Assembly: GCA_017553785.1 (NCBI GenBank)
Contig: JAFZKD010000119.1
Coordinates: forward strand, 1 to 64,000
DNA: 64,000 bases
Origin: Muribaculaceae bacterium
Lineage (GTDB): Bacteria; Bacteroidota; Bacteroidia; Bacteroidales; Muribaculaceae
Direction: 5' to 3'
This document shows positions 9,900-18,590 of this stretch, in pieces; position 1 is the stretch's first letter; each line of letters begins with the position of its first letter. The notes beneath the pieces are model-generated. The model worked only from the letters and a program-made list of their open reading frames with translations. It had not been told where the DNA came from and did not search any database. The position numbers and the translations under genes were made by a program.

Positions 9900-12377
9900 A
9901 TGCAAGAAATAATTCAAGAAGATCTCGTCGCGAAAGCGGCGGCCGAAAAGAAAAAGAAAAGACGCCTACGCAATGGAATCAAATGGGATCGATTGTTCGT
10001 AGCCTGCGCTTACAACTGGTACTGGTTTGTGCTCTCTATGATTGTATGCGGTTGTCTTGCCTATTTGTATGGAAAGAGTCAGTCACAATTTTATGTGGCT
10101 AAGTCGTCTATCCTCATCAGGTCAAAGGACAGCGCCCAAGGCACACCATCGATGACATTCAGTGATCTAGGTCTCAATACCGTGAATTACATCCCCAACG
10201 AGCCACATAAACTGAGGTCGTCCAGAATCATGGAAATCGTTGTGAATTCGTTAGGTTTGAACGTACAGTACTATGGCCACAAATTCTTGCGTGACTTCAA
10301 CATGTACAAGCAGACTCCAGTTTTGGTGACGCCTTTGAAAGAAGTGACCACACCCTATAGAATCACTATTGTTCCGAAGAATGCTGACGAATATGAATTC
10401 AGAGTTAATGAAGGTACTTGGATGAAAGCCCATTTTGGGAATAAAGTCAACACTCAATTCGGACCAGTAGCGATCACAAAGACAAAACTATTTAATGATA
10501 AAGAACATAAAGATTTCAATATCATTGTTCGCATCAACAACCCGACCACAGTTGCAAGATCGTTTGCTAGATCAATGGTTGTGGAGAATGCTGATGAGCA
10601 CAGTGATGTGCTGAATCTAGCCATCAGAGGCGATAACCCTGAAATGTGCGCCGATATCCTGAATGCCCTTGTTGTTGCATACAACCAGGAGGGTATCAAC
10701 GATATGAACCAAGTGGCACGTAATACCGAAGCCTTTATTGAAGAACGCGTTGCCGAACTCTCAAAAGATCTGGGCAGCGTGGATAACGAGGTTGCCATTT
10801 TGACCGCAAACTCTGCCAACTCAATCATGATGGGTGATGCATCTAATACAAGGCAACAGATCTTCAACACCGAAGATGTCAGCCTTGAGATCAATCTTGC
10901 TTCCCAAATCCGTCACTTTATAGCTAGCATGGGTCCCAATGATTTGATTCCTGTCAATAACGGCATGAGCAATACGGGTATCACTCAGCAGATCAATGAT
11001 TACAACCTGGCGATGCAGGATTATCAAAAGATTGCTGCAACCTCAAGTGCCGAGAACCCCGTGATGAAGGAATTGAGTAGTTCATTAGCTTCACAAAAGA
11101 AGACAATTCTTGCCAGTCTAGACAACTACATCAGCACCCTTCGAACCAAACAAGGACAAGCCCAACGCATGCAGAGCGTTGCACGGAGCAGCATGACCGC
11201 TAATCCTTCTCACGAGAAAGCGATCACTGAGGTTACCCGTCAGCAAAAGATTAAGGAACAACTTTACCTTTATCTGCTGAATAAACATGAGGAAAACGCC
11301 TTGCAAATGGCCATTACCGAGCCCAATGCCAAGGTAATGGAACCCGCTCTTCCCAACCATACACCTATCACTGCTCCTTTGTCACGTATTGTTATGACAG
11401 GTATGGTCATCGGCCTCTTGATACCGGCATTCATCCTTTATGGTGTCTTCTGGTACTTCTCTCTCGATAAGACCATTCATACACGCCGTGAGGTTGAAGA
11501 GGCGTGTGACATACCCATCCTGGGTGAGCTTCCAGCCAAGAAGAGTCATGTTACTGGTGAAATTGTTGTTAACGAGACGTCAAATGACCGCATGAATGAG
11601 GCGTTCCGTATTGTCCGAAACAACTTAGACTTTGTCACCAGCCAGGACAACATGCCAAGCGATGAGGCAACGGTCATCCAGTTCACTTCGACCATGTCTG
11701 GTGAAGGAAAGAGTTTTGTGGCTGTAAACCTTGCATTGTCTTATACATACGTCAACAAACGTGTCATTGTTGTCGACCTTGACTTGCGTAAAGGTAAATT
11801 CTCGGAATATGTTGGTGTACAAGATGGTCGAGGAGTTACCGCATATCTGTCAGGCAAAGAGCCTGATCTTGACAAGGTAATTCACCGCGGTGCCCTTCAT
11901 GAAGGATTTGACATCATCAGTGTTGGTGCAATTCCACCCAACCCCACAGCGCTCCTTCTCAGTGACAATATGCGCAAGATGATTGAGAAGCTGAAAAAGG
12001 AATATGACCTTGTCATTCTCGATACCGTGCCTTACAACCTGATTGCGGACGCTGCTGTTGTTAACCGTTATGCAGACTTGACAATCTATGTAGTACGCGA
12101 TGGTCGAGTTGAGCAACAGTATATGTATGAGCTTGAACGTCTCAACGATGAGCACAAGATTAAGAACCTTACCATTCTTATCAACGATATCAAGATGAGT
12201 AAGACCCGTTATAACTACTCCTACGCTTATGGTTATGGCAAGGGCTACGGTTATGGCTACGGCTACGGCTACGGTTACGGCTACGGTGGTGACAGCGGCG
12301 GTTATTACGTCGATGACACACCCATGGACAGTTCCGTATCAAAGAGCTTCGGTCTTGAAGGCAATCAGGAAATCTAA
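9900..12377 (+). CDS. Wzc-like polysaccharide chain-length determinant with BY-kinase domain
   Basis: 825 residues. A Wzz-type domain begins with a membrane segment near residues 36-56, has a long periplasmic coiled-coil region, and ends in a second membrane segment near 495-520. The C-terminal bacterial tyrosine kinase has Walker A TSTMSGEGKSF, Walker A' VIVVDLDLRKG, and Walker B VILDTVPYN. The tail is a Tyr/Gly run (GYGYGYG), the autophosphorylation cluster. Such proteins control polymerisation and export of capsule or exopolysaccharide at the inner membrane. No wza-type export protein or wzy is adjacent, so it appears as a single-gene transcription unit with its own promoter and strong terminator. 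A WbpM/CapD-like dehydratase lies 28 kb away. Confidence 0.93.
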   Translation: MQEIIQEDLVAKAAAEKKKKRRLRNGIKWDRLFVACAYNWYWFVLSMIVCGCLAYLYGKSQSQFYVAKSSILIRSKDSAQGTPSMTFSDLGLNTVNYIPNEPHKLRSSRIMEIVVNSLGLNVQYYGHKFLRDFNMYKQTPVLVTPLKEVTTPYRITIVPKNADEYEFRVNEGTWMKAHFGNKVNTQFGPVAITKTKLFNDKEHKDFNIIVRINNPTTVARSFARSMVVENADEHSDVLNLAIRGDNPEMCADILNALVVAYNQEGINDMNQVARNTEAFIEERVAELSKDLGSVDNEVAILTANSANSIMMGDASNTRQQIFNTEDVSLEINLASQIRHFIASMGPNDLIPVNNGMSNTGITQQINDYNLAMQDYQKIAATSSAENPVMKELSSSLASQKKTILASLDNYISTLRTKQGQAQRMQSVARSSMTANPSHEKAITEVTRQQKIKEQLYLYLLNKHEENALQMAITEPNAKVMEPALPNHTPITAPLSRIVMTGMVIGLLIPAFILYGVFWYFSLDKTIHTRREVEEACDIPILGELPAKKSHVTGEIVVNETSNDRMNEAFRIVRNNLDFVTSQDNMPSDEATVIQFTSTMSGEGKSFVAVNLALSYTYVNKRVIVVDLDLRKGKFSEYVGVQDGRGVTAYLSGKEPDLDKVIHRGALHEGFDIISVGAIPPNPTALLLSDNMRKMIEKLKKEYDLVILDTVPYNLIADAAVVNRYADLTIYVVRDGRVEQQYMYELERLNDEHKIKNLTILINDIKMSKTRYNYSYAYGYGKGYGYGYGYGYGYGYGGDSGGYYVDDTPMDSSVSKSFGLEGNQEI
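12229..12296 (+). repeat. Hexanucleotide repeat encoding the Gly-Tyr tail of the kinase
   Basis: Imperfect tandem copies of GGCTAC/GGTTAT-type hexamers encode about nine alternating Gly-Tyr pairs. Copy-number change by slippage would add or remove tyrosines without breaking the frame. Confidence 0.75.
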
Positions 12378-12402
12378 TCAAGCAATTTAGCTTAAGCGAC
12401 TA

Positions 12403-12444
12403 CTCAACTTATATTTCGCCAGTGAAATATAAGTTGAGTTTTTT
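12403..12444 (+). terminator. Strong terminator after the wzc-like gene
   Basis: A perfect 15-bp stem (CTCAACTTATATTTC at 12403-12417 with its complement at 12424-12438), a 6-nt loop and six T residues at 12439-12444. Confidence 0.92.
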
Positions 12445-12521
12445 ATCTATTTATAGCACCCTCTTGAGACACATCTGCACAGACATCTAGTCATAAAAGG
12501 AGTAATAGAGAGCCAAATAAA

Positions 12522-12553
12522 GAGCCGCATGCATTGACTGGTACATGCGGCTC
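12522..12553 (-). terminator. Terminator of the endonuclease gene (possibly bidirectional)
   Basis: A perfect 10-bp stem (GAGCCGCATG / CATGCGGCTC) with a 12-nt loop lies 25 nt after the minus-strand stop. It is followed by T-rich sequence on the minus strand and by AAATTTTTA on the plus strand, so it could act both ways. Confidence 0.75.
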
Positions 12554-12577
12554 AAATTTTTATCGAAATCCTATGTG

Positions 12578-14881
12578 TTACTTGACCACTACTTTGCGTG
12601 AGATATCATCACTTGCTACAACATAGATTCCAGCAGTCAATTCCACAATGCCACTTTCGGATATGGTTGAAACGCAGATACCATCAAGATTATAGATTTC
12701 AAGAGCGATTCCTTCGGGATTCTCGACAGCAACACCTCCAACAGCGGGCATTGCGTCCCACAAGGGTACACCCACCTTAGAGCCAGAACCTAGGAGCATG
12801 TCAATAAGGGATGTGACATCACCTATCGAAATCATCCCATCTTGATTGACATCGGCAGCATCAGCATCAAAGGGAGAAACATTGCCGCCCAGCAAATAGT
12901 CAATCAAAGCAGTCACGTCACTTATGCCCACGGTTCCATCCATGTTCACATCGCCATAATTAATGGCTTTCTCGTTTACGACGCCATCAACATCGGCAGA
13001 TGCACTCACTTGAGTGGTGCTTGCCTGAATAGTACCGTTAAACTCACCTGCTGTATTGGTATTCTCTAGACGAACATAGAAAACCTCACCAGACGGGTCA
13101 AGAACCAACGATTTGAACCACGTGGTTTTATTAAGACTGATCTGGAAATTACCACTCACTGTCAAATTGATGTTCTCGTCGTTATTTTCGGTTGTAACAG
13201 TTCCCCTGACAACTGATGAAGCTCCACCCTGTTCTGCCTCAATCAAACTGAGAGCACTGATAGTGATAGTCGGATTAAGAACAGGAGTACTGTTGCTTGT
13301 GATCGTGATATCGTCTATGTTCAGACGTCCGCCTGCCGTCTGCTGGATTTTGAAGCGCACATTACCCGTCACGTTCAGTACGAAGGAGTACTGTTGCCAA
13401 GCCGTATTGGGAGAACAGGATCCGATGGCTGTCCATGTACTACCAGAATTGGTGCTATACATTACTTGAATAGTTGGCGCGGCCTCGTTTGCGCTCCAGT
13501 TAGCCGCGTAGAATGATATTTTACTGGCACCACCGGCGACATCCTGGGTCATGTGGATAGACGAAGATGCAGACTTGCCTAAGCGGCAACTCAAAGCGCC
13601 GTTCTTATTGTTATCGGCCCAAATGCCGGCATCAGTGAAATACCAACTGAAAGTATGGCCTTGAACGTCTTTAGTCCAATAGCCGCCCGTGCCACATCCT
13701 TCCCAAGTCTCTATAGTTTCGTCACCAGAGGGCACTTCACCACTGCTATAGCTGGCAGTAAGGTTGACCGTTGAACTCACCTCGCTGCTGCTGATCGTCA
13801 AGGTGCCCGTAGCGTTTGTTGCTGTTCCATTGTATGTAACCGTTACACTGGTGCCGTTGTTGACACTGCTGGCAGAGAGAGTAGTTGGAGATACGATGAA
13901 ACCATTACCGCTCACAGTCACAGACAAGGAAGTCGTCAAATTGCTGCCACTCACGGTAATGGTCTTGCTGACGCCACTTCCTGTGTTAGTGCCGACATTC
14001 ACTGTCGAGCCATTAGTGGGTGCCGTCAAAGTCGGGGTCGGAGTCGGGGTGGTACCGTTACCCCATGCATTGCCCTTCATGTTGCCCCAAATGTACTCAA
14101 CCAGTTCAGGATTATCAATAAACGGATTGCGATTATGCTGAATGCCGTCAACCGCATCGTTGCGGGTCGTCTCAAGTGTGCTAACAGGGTCGTTACGGTG
14201 CCATTCCAGCAACTGGTTGATAGCCCATGTCGTCAACCCCAAATAGCCTGATGTTGTGCTGGTAGTGAACACAACGCTCCCAGTACCGTTTGTAAAGTCG
14301 CCGATACGGGACATGTATCGTGTCGCAAAATAGAAATACACACGTGCAAAATCGCCCTTGTATTCGTCGGCCACTTCAAAGACGGTGCCGTTATATCCGC
14401 TAAAGGTACATGAGCCCAACTTACCGGTTCCTTTTGCTGTGCCATTAGCGCAGTCACCAAAAGGATAGTTGCCGCGTTGAGAATTCACCCAACCATCAAC
14501 AGGGAACATGTGGTGAAGGTCAGTGTAAGCAGTGTCACTTGATGAACTGCCCCACCAACTGTTGGGTATGGAGTGCTCACGGTTGTAGCAGTCGCCCAGT
14601 GCGTTATATGTGCCACATTGGTTAGTGCTGTAAGTGAACTGAGTGGTCGAGTAGCGGTCGATGATTGTCATGCCGTTGCAGTCAGTGGTCTTGAAGTCAC
14701 TCCACAGGTTCGTGTAGCTCCGTTTCGTATGCCCCCTTATAATCTGGTGCAGGGCACTCATCAGCGCCTTGTCACTCTTGTTTTTGGCGTTGTTATAGTA
14801 CCCGCTGGGTACAGCCGCCACCGCCTGCATGCTCACAGCCATCGCTATGAGCAGCAACAGGAAATTTAGTTTTTTTCTCAT
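12578..14881 (-). CDS. Secreted endonuclease I with dockerin-like repeats and T9SS sorting domain
   Basis: 767 residues. A signal peptide (residues 1-23) precedes an endonuclease I (EndA/Endonuclease_1) domain with the beta-beta-alpha metal site: CYNREHSIPNSWWG (His103) and TDLHHMFPVDGWVNSQRGNYPFG. These enzymes cut DNA non-specifically with Mg2+. Next come an Ig-like/BACON-like region (about 290-390), a jelly-roll-like carbohydrate/galactose-binding type region (about 395-535), a further Ig-like segment, a two-unit dockerin-like module (GDVNMDGTVGISDVTALIDYLLG and DVNQDGMISIGDVTSLIDMLLG, about 650-705) and a T9SS type A C-terminal domain (LEIYNLDG...GIYVVASDD...KVVVK). Predicted to be exported through the type IX system to the surface, where it could degrade extracellular DNA for nutrients or biofilm remodelling. 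Confidence 0.9.
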   Translation of the reverse strand: MRKKLNFLLLLIAMAVSMQAVAAVPSGYYNNAKNKSDKALMSALHQIIRGHTKRSYTNLWSDFKTTDCNGMTIIDRYSTTQFTYSTNQCGTYNALGDCYNREHSIPNSWWGSSSSDTAYTDLHHMFPVDGWVNSQRGNYPFGDCANGTAKGTGKLGSCTFSGYNGTVFEVADEYKGDFARVYFYFATRYMSRIGDFTNGTGSVVFTTSTTSGYLGLTTWAINQLLEWHRNDPVSTLETTRNDAVDGIQHNRNPFIDNPELVEYIWGNMKGNAWGNGTTPTPTPTLTAPTNGSTVNVGTNTGSGVSKTITVSGSNLTTSLSVTVSGNGFIVSPTTLSASSVNNGTSVTVTYNGTATNATGTLTISSSEVSSTVNLTASYSSGEVPSGDETIETWEGCGTGGYWTKDVQGHTFSWYFTDAGIWADNNKNGALSCRLGKSASSSIHMTQDVAGGASKISFYAANWSANEAAPTIQVMYSTNSGSTWTAIGSCSPNTAWQQYSFVLNVTGNVRFKIQQTAGGRLNIDDITITSNSTPVLNPTITISALSLIEAEQGGASSVVRGTVTTENNDENINLTVSGNFQISLNKTTWFKSLVLDPSGEVFYVRLENTNTAGEFNGTIQASTTQVSASADVDGVVNEKAINYGDVNMDGTVGISDVTALIDYLLGGNVSPFDADAADVNQDGMISIGDVTSLIDMLLGSGSKVGVPLWDAMPAVGGVAVENPEGIALEIYNLDGICVSTISESGIVELTAGIYVVASDDISRKVVVK

Positions 14882-14930
14882 AACTCAATCTGATTATTTA
14901 ATATTTTAATTGTTTGTAATTTATAGCTCG

Positions 14931-14938
14931 CAAATATA
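14931..14938 (-). promoter_or_regulatory. -7 box upstream of the endonuclease gene
   Basis: CAAATATA on the plus strand reads TATATTTG on the minus strand, a perfect TAnnTTTG, 50 nt before the ATG. I do not see a good -33 box at the right spacing. Confidence 0.4.
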
Positions 14939-15023
14939 CTAAAAAACACAGCAACATGTTGAGTATTCTTTAGTTTTCTACCGATTACAAAGCAGACTTC
15001 ACTGATTTTTTAATCAAGCTTAC

Positions 15024-15062
15024 AAAAAAAAGCCCTGATGACCACAGCAGCAGTCTCAGGGC
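15024..15062 (-). terminator. Terminator of the ATP-grasp/phosphatidyltransferase operon
   Basis: A 7-bp stem (GCCCTGA at 15032-15038, TCAGGGC at 15056-15062) followed on the minus strand by eight T residues (plus-strand A run 15024-15031). Confidence 0.8.
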
Positions 15063-15089
15063 AATATGATAAAACCAGGTTAGTAACGA

Positions 15090-16043
15090 TCATTCATTCA
15101 GAACCTTGATTGCTTTTTTGCAAATGCCTTCATGTCGAATAACCATGTAAACCAGCAGGATGTTCAACACTACAATCTCAAAAGCGAAATAAAGCCAAGG
15201 AATATTAATGATCACAGCGATGAAGCAGGCAATGATGCGGGTGTTGAAAGTCAAGATGTTCGTGTACTTCATCAATGGCAAACTCAGTTTGCGGAAATAG
15301 TCACGGAATACTTGTGATGGAACACCATCCTCACCGTAGCGCTCAATCAAGGCCTGACGCAGACACTGCATTTTGGGTGTCATGGACTCTTGACGTTTGG
15401 TATATCCGCGATAGAAGAACAACGGCATCTTACTCCAAAAGTTCGAGCCCCATTCCAACCGATGGTACTGTTCATCAAGTTTTACCGAGCTATCAAGCTC
15501 ACTGCCTTGCTTCCCCTTGACGAAGAACAGATGGAACTGGCGATAATAGTCGGCCATAGCTGCCTGCATGGCATGGCTTAGGCCAGACAAAATGCCAAGA
15601 GTCCAAATCATCCACTCATGCTCGGCAAAATAATGCGAACCCAATAGGCTGTCGCCAAAATCCAACTCCCTGAACACCAAAGCAAAACCGATGGCGGCAA
15701 ACCAAAAATCGCCACTAACGCCGTCAAGAATTCGCCCCATGCGTGAATACTGCTGAGTAAGACGGGCCAATTGTCCATCAGCACTATCAAATGTGTCGGC
15801 CCAGATAATCAGTAACATGCCAATCCAATTGAGCCATGCCAGATCAGGCTGGCCAAAGTATAGGAGCACACCTCCAGCTACACCCATAAAGATGCTGGCA
15901 ACTGTTATGGCGTTAGGACTGACACCTAATTTGGCAAAAAACTTGGCCCAGAGGAAACCCAACGGACGGTGAAAATGGAGATCTATCCACTCCTCGGTAT
16001 CCATCGACTTGAGAGATGCCTGATATTCTTCTTTTAATGTCAT
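15090..16043 (-). CDS. CDP-alcohol phosphatidyltransferase family membrane protein
   Basis: 317 residues with several membrane segments. The family signature is visible as DSADGQLAR, eight residues, GRILDGVSGD. Such enzymes displace CMP from a CDP-alcohol and transfer the phospho-alcohol to an acceptor alcohol in the membrane, making phospholipids or inositol phosphodiesters. In the usual motif the last Asp is three residues after the third; here that place is Gly and Asp follows one later. It is the second gene after an ATP-grasp gene (27-nt gap), on the strand opposite to inositol-phosphate synthase and the nucleotidyltransferase. A role in inositol lipid synthesis is inferred from this company. 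The cytoplasmic N-terminal extension (HFHRPLGFLWAKFFAKLGVSPN) is typical of the DIPPS/PIP synthase type. Confidence 0.88.
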   Translation of the reverse strand: MTLKEEYQASLKSMDTEEWIDLHFHRPLGFLWAKFFAKLGVSPNAITVASIFMGVAGGVLLYFGQPDLAWLNWIGMLLIIWADTFDSADGQLARLTQQYSRMGRILDGVSGDFWFAAIGFALVFRELDFGDSLLGSHYFAEHEWMIWTLGILSGLSHAMQAAMADYYRQFHLFFVKGKQGSELDSSVKLDEQYHRLEWGSNFWSKMPLFFYRGYTKRQESMTPKMQCLRQALIERYGEDGVPSQVFRDYFRKLSLPLMKYTNILTFNTRIIACFIAVIINIPWLYFAFEIVVLNILLVYMVIRHEGICKKAIKVLNE

Positions 16044-16070
16044 GCGTTAGTATGTTTTAATATGGTTAGA

Positions 16071-16940
16071 TTATAATCCCAAATGGGCTTTGGCTAGCGC
16101 CAGAACACTTTTAGCGATATGCGGGGCCGACTCGTTGCGGCAAGGAGCAAAGCTAGGCCAATCGTTGAAGTCTATTATTCGGATTGTGCCGTCAGGATCC
16201 ACGATACAATCTCCGCCATAGATCACAACGTTCAACTCTTCGGCTGCACGGGTACAGATGTCTTTTAACTCCTTAAGATCAATGTCAATACCCTGGGAAT
16301 GACCATTAACCTCTTCCCAACCATACTTGCTGTGGCCTTCATCAAACGGATAGAACCAATAGAAGAACTGCGAATTCTTGACACCGTAGAACTTCACCAA
16401 ATCACCTTGCAAGTGAACATTGATGACTGCACGGGTAATACCACGGTAAAAATACTCTTGCAGCACCTCCTGAGCCTCCTCGGGATGACGCACATAGCTC
16501 ACGTCCTCCTTGTGCATCGCATGAAAATCGCCACGCTTGATCCAGCAGCTCTTGAAGCCGGCCTTCTTCAATTGGGACTTGATGTTCTCGTTAGTGTTGA
16601 CAATCAGACTCTCAGGATAAGGTATTCCGTTGCCCAAGAGAATGCGCGTCATGCGTTCACGTGTGCAGTTCTCAATGCCATATCCCGAATTAACGACCAG
16701 TCTTCCTTCGTCTTCAAGACGCTGGAGTTTGGCGATGCTCTCACGTTCTCGGCACATGGCCAGAATTATGGGCTCGTCAATTTCCTGGTTATTAAACTGC
16801 TCTTCACTATAAACATTCACCTGGCACCCGCGCTTGCGCAGTTGCTCAGCCACAAGATTAAAGATGGCGGTGTCATTGCCAATATGATTTGGGGAGTAGG
16901 CCCCGGCGCGCATTATGCCCGCAATTGTTATATCTGCCAT
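16071..16940 (-). CDS. ATP-grasp family protein of unknown substrate
   Basis: 289 residues. The C-terminal half has ATP-grasp hallmarks: SCWIKRGDFHA (nucleotide-binding Lys), VINVHLQGDLVKFYGV, and a metal-binding IIDFNDWPSFAPCRNESA loop with Asp, Asn and Asp. ATP-grasp enzymes join a carboxylate or phosphate to an amine, thiol or alcohol via an acyl-phosphate, or phosphorylate inositols (ITPK type). The N terminus (GIMRAGAYSPNHIGNDTAIF) looks like the pre-grasp fold. It is the first gene of a two-gene operon with the CDP-alcohol phosphatidyltransferase, so it may activate or modify the same lipid head group; that is inference. A -7-like TAAATTTG lies at 16998-17005 on the minus strand. Confidence 0.78.
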   Translation of the reverse strand: MADITIAGIMRAGAYSPNHIGNDTAIFNLVAEQLRKRGCQVNVYSEEQFNNQEIDEPIILAMCRERESIAKLQRLEDEGRLVVNSGYGIENCTRERMTRILLGNGIPYPESLIVNTNENIKSQLKKAGFKSCWIKRGDFHAMHKEDVSYVRHPEEAQEVLQEYFYRGITRAVINVHLQGDLVKFYGVKNSQFFYWFYPFDEGHSKYGWEEVNGHSQGIDIDLKELKDICTRAAEELNVVIYGGDCIVDPDGTIRIIDFNDWPSFAPCRNESAPHIAKSVLALAKAHLGL

Positions 16941-17098
16941 GATCTATTCTCTGTCTAGATGACGATTAAGGGCACATCTGCCCAATTAAACGAAATGCAA
17001 ATTTACAACAATAAGTGAAAGTAGTATCTAAAAACTCAATAAAAATAATCTATCACGTTTATAAATGGTGATTTTTCAAAAAAAATCGCCAAAAAGTC

Positions 17099-17128
17099 TT
17101 GCAGGTATAAAAAAAAGCTTTACCTTTG
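17099..17128 (+). promoter_or_regulatory. Promoter of tRNA-Ser
   Basis: TACCTTTG at 17121-17128 is a perfect -7 box; TTGC at 17099-17102 is the -33 candidate at 18 nt. It lies 36 nt before the mature tRNA. Confidence 0.7.
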
Positions 17129-17164
17129 CACTCGCTAATGAAAAAATACTTTCAGCTAGCTACC

Positions 17165-17251
17165 GGAGAGGTGGGTGAGTGGCTGAAACCAGCAGTTTGC
17201 TAAACTGCCGTAGGGGTAACTCTACCGCAAGTTCGAATCTTGTCCTCTCCG
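17165..17251 (+). tRNA. tRNA-Ser (anticodon GCU)
   Basis: The acceptor stem GGAGAGG (17165-17171) pairs with CCTCTCC (17244-17250), with G as discriminator and no encoded CCA. The anticodon stem-loop has loop TTGCTAA with anticodon GCT at 17199-17201, reading AGC/AGU. A long variable arm (CGTAGGGGTAACTCTACCG) and the T-arm motif GTTCGAATC confirm a class II serine tRNA. Confidence 0.97.
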
Positions 17252-17252
17252 C

Positions 17253-17286
17253 AAAACAACCGATCACGATGTGGTCGGTTGTTTTG
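17253..17286 (+). terminator. Terminator of tRNA-Ser
   Basis: A long stem of AAAACAACCGATCAC with GTGGTCGGTTGTTTT, one wobble pair and a short loop, starts two bases after the tRNA and ends in its own T-rich arm. Confidence 0.85.
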
Positions 17287-17408
17287 GTACATGGAGGTGA
17301 GTTCATTCAAGTGCGTCCATGAGGACTCATTATGGCCAAGAGATCGTTCAACCAGACTGCTCCTACACGCATGGCGTTACTCACGATCAATCATATTATA
17401 AAAATAAC

Positions 17409-17442
17409 TGCCACGCTTGACATTGATTATGCAAGCATGGCA
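17409..17442 (-). terminator. Terminator of porQ
   Basis: An 11-bp stem with one U-G wobble on the minus strand (17409-17419 with 17432-17442), followed on that strand by GTTATTTTTATAAT. Confidence 0.7.
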
Positions 17443-17478
17443 ATTTTATGCTATTTGTCAAGTATAGTCTGTCTGGGA

Positions 17479-18510
17479 TTACTTTAATAACTCACCAAGG
17501 CTAGTGGTGAGGTTAAACATGAAAGTGGTGGCACCAGTGTGAGGCCTGGCAAATGCGGCACCAATTCCGAATGCGCGAACCTTCAAGCCACCGGCCACCG
17601 AAAGACCCGACATAAAGTCTCGCTTGTAGGTCGCCATGTCGGTGCGTGTCCGATAATTATAGCCGATGCCTAAATAGAGATTATTGCTGGGCAGAATATC
17701 GGCGCCTAACACGAGGTGACGCATCAAGTTACTGCCAAACGAATCCTCCTTGATGAGTCCGCTATTCGGGTTGTTGATATCTTCTATCTTATAATATGAA
17801 GAATTCCAGCGGGAAAGCTCATAAGCGGTGAGGTGCAACCTAATAGGCGCATTGCCTAACATTTTGCTGACGCCCACTTGAACATCCCACGGCAGATTAT
17901 CCTTGAACTCATTGAATTTTTTCACTTGGCCACCAAGGTTCTTGGCCACCAGTGATACCGATAATTCATTATCAGGGTTATAATAATTGATACCCAGGTC
18001 GGCGGCGACAGCGCCTGCAGTATAATCCTCATACTTCGAGTAGAGATATTTTAAAGTGATACCTCCACGCATGCGTTCACTGATGTCGTGACTGTAAGTC
18101 AGATTGAAAGCGATGTCGCTTGCTGTGAATGTGCCCGTCAAAACACCATCAACTGACGCGCCTTGAATGTCTCCATAACCAAAATACTGGAGTCCTACTG
18201 CCAAAGCACCGTGCTCGCTCACACCTTGTCCATAACGCAATCCCGCGAAATTTGTATCACCGATGTAGCGCATATAATTGATGCCCACCTGATGGTCAAA
18301 CTCGGGACCCAACAGTGCCGGATTCTGTTCCACAAGGTTAATGTCGTCATCAATGATAGTCAGGTTGTGTCCACCCAAACCATAGACATGGCTCGATGTG
18401 GGGACATCAAGGAATTTATAAGCGGTTGTGGTCGGCTTATCGTCGGCAGCAACAAACAGTGCCACAAAACAAGCGGTAAGCAATATGAAGTGACGCAAAC
18501 AGGTAGTCAT
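17479..18510 (-). CDS. porQ: Type IX secretion system outer-membrane protein PorQ
   Basis: 343 residues, as expected for PorQ. A signal peptide is followed by the family-typical start FLDVPTSSHVYGLGGHNLTIIDDDINLVEQNPALLG, then a transmembrane beta-barrel with alternating aromatic strands and a C-terminal strand ending in FMFNLTTSLGEL. In characterised Bacteroidetes, PorQ works with PorU, PorV and PorZ in the attachment complex that cleaves C-terminal sorting domains and links cargo to A-LPS. No other T9SS gene is nearby, which is usual because these genes are scattered. It implies that the sorting-domain proteins in this window (the LRR protein and endonuclease) can be exported. It has its own terminator on the minus strand. 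Confidence 0.9.
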   Translation of the reverse strand: MTTCLRHFILLTACFVALFVAADDKPTTTAYKFLDVPTSSHVYGLGGHNLTIIDDDINLVEQNPALLGPEFDHQVGINYMRYIGDTNFAGLRYGQGVSEHGALAVGLQYFGYGDIQGASVDGVLTGTFTASDIAFNLTYSHDISERMRGGITLKYLYSKYEDYTAGAVAADLGINYYNPDNELSVSLVAKNLGGQVKKFNEFKDNLPWDVQVGVSKMLGNAPIRLHLTAYELSRWNSSYYKIEDINNPNSGLIKEDSFGSNLMRHLVLGADILPSNNLYLGIGYNYRTRTDMATYKRDFMSGLSVAGGLKVRAFGIGAAFARPHTGATTFMFNLTTSLGELLK

Positions 18511-18590
18511 ATCGTCTAGTCAGTTATCTCCAATAGTAATATCATTATAACGAACGCATTGCACACATTAGTATATCGTGCCATACTTTT

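Noticed and set aside
12229-12296. Short tandem units that could suggest a CRISPR-like array
   Set aside because: The units are 6-nt coding repeats without spacers. No CRISPR array or cas gene is seen anywhere in the window.
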